DNA of 64,000 nucleotides from Bog-950 sp044228435. GTDB taxonomy: Bacteria; Bacteroidota; Bacteroidia; Chitinophagales; LD1. Every line of letters begins with the position of its first letter. Within the stretch, counting starts at the first letter, position 1. Shown here in pieces: positions 61,763 through 64,000 of this stretch. The notes under the pieces are model-generated. The model had not been told where the DNA came from and searched no databases. It saw only the letters and a list, made by a program, of their open reading frames with translations. The position numbers and the translations under genes are program-made. The stretch spans positions 1 through 64,000 of the forward strand of contig JBGAUW010000004.1 in the NCBI GenBank assembly GCA_044228435.1, given 5' to 3'.

Positions 61763-64000
61763 ATGAAAAAAAACTTTACCCAACCATTTATTGTTCTTGT
61801 GGCCCTGTTGCTCAGCTGGCAGGCCTCGAACGCAACGCATTTTTATGTAAGCACTTTATCGGGTTCTGCCCCCGGTTCGCTCGACTGGGCCTTAACCAGT
61901 GTAAACAACGATAACAGCGCTACTATTGATAACCCCCATGTAGTGGATATTTGTGTGGGCGGCGACACATACCTTAGCCCCCTTCCGCAAAAAAGCTGCA
62001 TTATCAATTGCCCTAAAGATATGAGCCTGCGCTTATCGGGCATCTATTATAACATTGGTGTTAACCTTGCCGGTATTCGCGTAAGTATTAATAATGCCGT
62101 TTTTTCAAATAATAATGGCAGCGCCTTTGGTTCGTCGTTAATGAGCAGCTGTGGTGCTGCTATTACCTTAAACAATTGCATATTTATTAATAACAGTGCC
62201 CTATACCAGGCAGGCGGCGTATTTGCCAATGGCGATACCGTTATTATTAACGGCTGCTCATTTAAAAACAACGCCACTACCGATATTGGTGGCGAAGGTG
62301 GCGGTGCTGTATTTAATAACGGCGGCTACATGCGTATTACCAACAGTACGTTTAGCGGTAATTTTAGCGGCTCTACCTCGGGCACCGGTGCCGGCGGTGC
62401 TGTTAAAAACCATGCCGGTGGAACTATGGATGTAATTAACTGTACATTTTATAACAACCATTCAGAAACCAATGGCGGCGCTTTGCAAAACGCACCCTCC
62501 TCTACCTGTCGCCTAAGCAATAATATTTTTGTAGGCAACAGCGCTGCCAATAACGGCCCCGATTTATTTGGCACATTCGTATCGCTTGATGGGCACAATC
62601 TTTTTGGCGATACTACAGGCGCTATTATAAGCGGTGTAACTACCGGCAATATTTATGGCGCTACGGTTGCAAGCGTGTTAGATACCAACCTGCTGGATAA
62701 CGGACACTTTATGCTTACCCATGCCCTGGTAGCGGGCAGCCCGGCAATTAATGCAGCCGATGATGCTGTAACTACCAGTTACGACCAACGCGAGTTTATA
62801 CGCAACGGCCTGCCCGATATGGGTGCTTTTGAATACAACGGCACTAATCCTTGTACCGGTTTTGCAGTAGCTATTGATGAGGAAGTGCCTTCGTGCACGC
62901 CTGTAATGCACAACCTTGGTATTACCATTACCGGAGGTACCGCCCCCTATACATCTAATATTTACGATACCGATGTAACCTGGCTTTGCGGCGACAGCAT
63001 AAACCATTTTGGCAGCGGCACCTTTATAGCCACTGTATTTGATACCGCCCATTGTGTGGCAAAAGATACGATTGTTATATACGACGCAACCACCCAAATT
63101 AATTACGAAATTGCTTTTTGCACCGGCGACAGTATAACTTTCAGAGGAACTACTTATTCGGTAGCCGGCACTTACACAACCAACTATGCCTGCGATAGTG
63201 CAGTAAACGTAATTGTAAGCGAAAACTCGGCCCCTACGGTTAGCTACGATTTTCAAAAATGTGCAGGCGATAGCATTACCGTTAATGGCTTTACTTATAC
63301 TACTTACGATACTTACTATCAATACTACGGCTGCGACAGTATGGTAGAGATTAATTTTTATGAGCTTGAACCTGCCAATGTTGATTATGAGTTTAGCATT
63401 TGCGGCGGCGATAGCGTTACTGTAAATGGCATTACATATCGCTTAGCCGGCGACTATTTCCAATACTACGGCTGCGATAGCACTGTAGAAGTTTATATCG
63501 ACTATGGGTCGGAGCCTGTTATTGAATACACAAATACCATTTGTTATGGGCAAAGCCTAACTGTAGGCACACACACCTATACTACCAGTGGCGTTTACAA
63601 CGACTTTTTTGCCTGCGATAGCGTAGTAGTTACCAACCTTACCGTATTGCCGCAACTGAACCTCCCTCAAATTTCGGTAGAAGGCATTACCTGCCATAAC
63701 GATGTAGCGGGCACCCTAAAATTAAGCAACCCAACCGACCTTACTATCACTATTGCCGACAGCACTTTCACCTTCGGACCCGATACTACCTGGGCAGATT
63801 CGGTTATTGCTTTCAGCACACAGTATTCTTCCAACAATTGGTCGGCCCGCCAGTTATTATACGAACCAAACACCTATCCAAATTACGGCGATATCAGCAC
63901 CGCCTGGACAGCCGATACTTATGGCGACCACCGCGACTTCTTAGTGGTAGGTTACAGCACGCCTGTACTTACTAACGAAGTGCTTATTTACGAAACCAGC
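61763..64000 (+). CDS. Large beta-helix surface protein with cysteine-containing repeats (partial, 3' end outside window)
   Basis: The frame from the ATG at 61763 is open for 746 codons to the window edge. A signal peptide (KNFTQPFIVLVALLLSWQ) is followed by a right-handed beta-helix (about 25-355; choice-of-anchor Q pattern, ending DMGAFEYNG). Next come an SprB-like domain (ITITGGTAPYTSNIYD) and four repeats of about 45 residues of the form CxGDSxTxNGxTYxxxGxYxxxYGCDSxVE. The final visible part (FSTQYSSNNWSARQLLYEP, DYGDHRDF-like) begins another extracellular domain. A T9SS domain is expected beyond the edge but cannot be seen. The N-terminal 250 residues are paralogous to the truncated protein at 57517-58641. 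Confidence 0.85.
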   Translation, partial: MKKNFTQPFIVLVALLLSWQASNATHFYVSTLSGSAPGSLDWALTSVNNDNSATIDNPHVVDICVGGDTYLSPLPQKSCIINCPKDMSLRLSGIYYNIGVNLAGIRVSINNAVFSNNNGSAFGSSLMSSCGAAITLNNCIFINNSALYQAGGVFANGDTVIINGCSFKNNATTDIGGEGGGAVFNNGGYMRITNSTFSGNFSGSTSGTGAGGAVKNHAGGTMDVINCTFYNNHSETNGGALQNAPSSTCRLSNNIFVGNSAANNGPDLFGTFVSLDGHNLFGDTTGAIISGVTTGNIYGATVASVLDTNLLDNGHFMLTHALVAGSPAINAADDAVTTSYDQREFIRNGLPDMGAFEYNGTNPCTGFAVAIDEEVPSCTPVMHNLGITITGGTAPYTSNIYDTDVTWLCGDSINHFGSGTFIATVFDTAHCVAKDTIVIYDATTQINYEIAFCTGDSITFRGTTYSVAGTYTTNYACDSAVNVIVSENSAPTVSYDFQKCAGDSITVNGFTYTTYDTYYQYYGCDSMVEINFYELEPANVDYEFSICGGDSVTVNGITYRLAGDYFQYYGCDSTVEVYIDYGSEPVIEYTNTICYGQSLTVGTHTYTTSGVYNDFFACDSVVVTNLTVLPQLNLPQISVEGITCHNDVAGTLKLSNPTDLTITIADSTFTFGPDTTWADSVIAFSTQYSSNNWSARQLLYEPNTYPNYGDISTAWTADTYGDHRDFLVVGYSTPVLTNEVLIYETS

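Noticed and set aside
62678..63322. 214-codon open frame on the minus strand near the window end
   Set aside because: It is opposite the repeat region of the beta-helix gene; its repeated composition just mirrors the coding repeats.
1..64000. tRNA, rRNA, riboswitch or mobile element genes
   Set aside because: I looked for cloverleaf arms, conserved rRNA segments, transposase and integrase motifs and terminal repeats by eye and found none; a covariance-model scan would be needed to exclude small RNAs.

Overview
The window is chromosomal DNA from a member of the Bacteroidota, most likely the Chitinophagales/Chitinophagaceae side of the phylum. The grounds are PorZ, type IX secretion (T9SS) C-terminal sorting domains, LytS/LytTR regulators with reporter-type propellers, Bacteroidota-style promoters (TAnnTTTG at -7) and the absence of strong Shine-Dalgarno sequences. 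No rRNA, tRNA, CRISPR array, insertion sequence or phage gene was seen.

Layout. (1) 1-3048, minus strand: a sulfur/persulfide cluster of DUF2892, a half-size TauE/SafE permease, an MBL-rhodanese fusion, DUF6132, an HMA metal-binding protein, a rhodanese and a TPMT-like methyltransferase (cut by the window edge). Two promoters in it carry the same Crp/Fnr-like site at the same distance from the -7 box. (2) 3158-7328, minus: a DnaE2-type polymerase and an active Y-family polymerase (mutagenic repair cassette), with a palindromic operator over the dinB promoter. (3) 7471-20000: housekeeping genes polA and lysS, a secreted leucine-rich-repeat protein, ComEC, a DnaQ-like exonuclease, ComF and two tandem serine hydrolases. 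(4) 20042-31807: porZ, three polytopic glycosyltransferase-like proteins (two are paralogues) around a secreted five-bladed-propeller glycosidase-like protein, recO, a small conserved-looking secreted protein and a GT2/sugar-transferase fusion. The stretch from about 22.4 to 28.9 kb looks more A/T-rich than its surroundings. (5) 31837-38434, minus: recR, a metabolic run (fumarylacetoacetase, nucleotidyltransferase, flavin reductase, alpha/beta hydrolase) and a TIGR02757 protein.

(6) 38431-64000 is the accessory part. Three two-component systems (LytS/LytTR, propeller-LytS/LytTR, and LytTR with a HisKA_2 kinase) alternate with four T9SS-type surface proteins: two giants (1931 and 2166 aa) built from SBBP-like, Ig-like and PKD-like repeats, a truncated beta-helix protein, and a large beta-helix protein that runs off the window. 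The giants share a 5' leader, promoter geometry, LytTR-like direct repeats, C-terminal modules and terminators. I infer a duplicated, regulator-coupled adhesin locus that has diversified by repeat expansion and has left one decayed member. T9SS (represented here by PorZ) would export these proteins, and the adjacent LytTR regulators are the natural candidates to control them.
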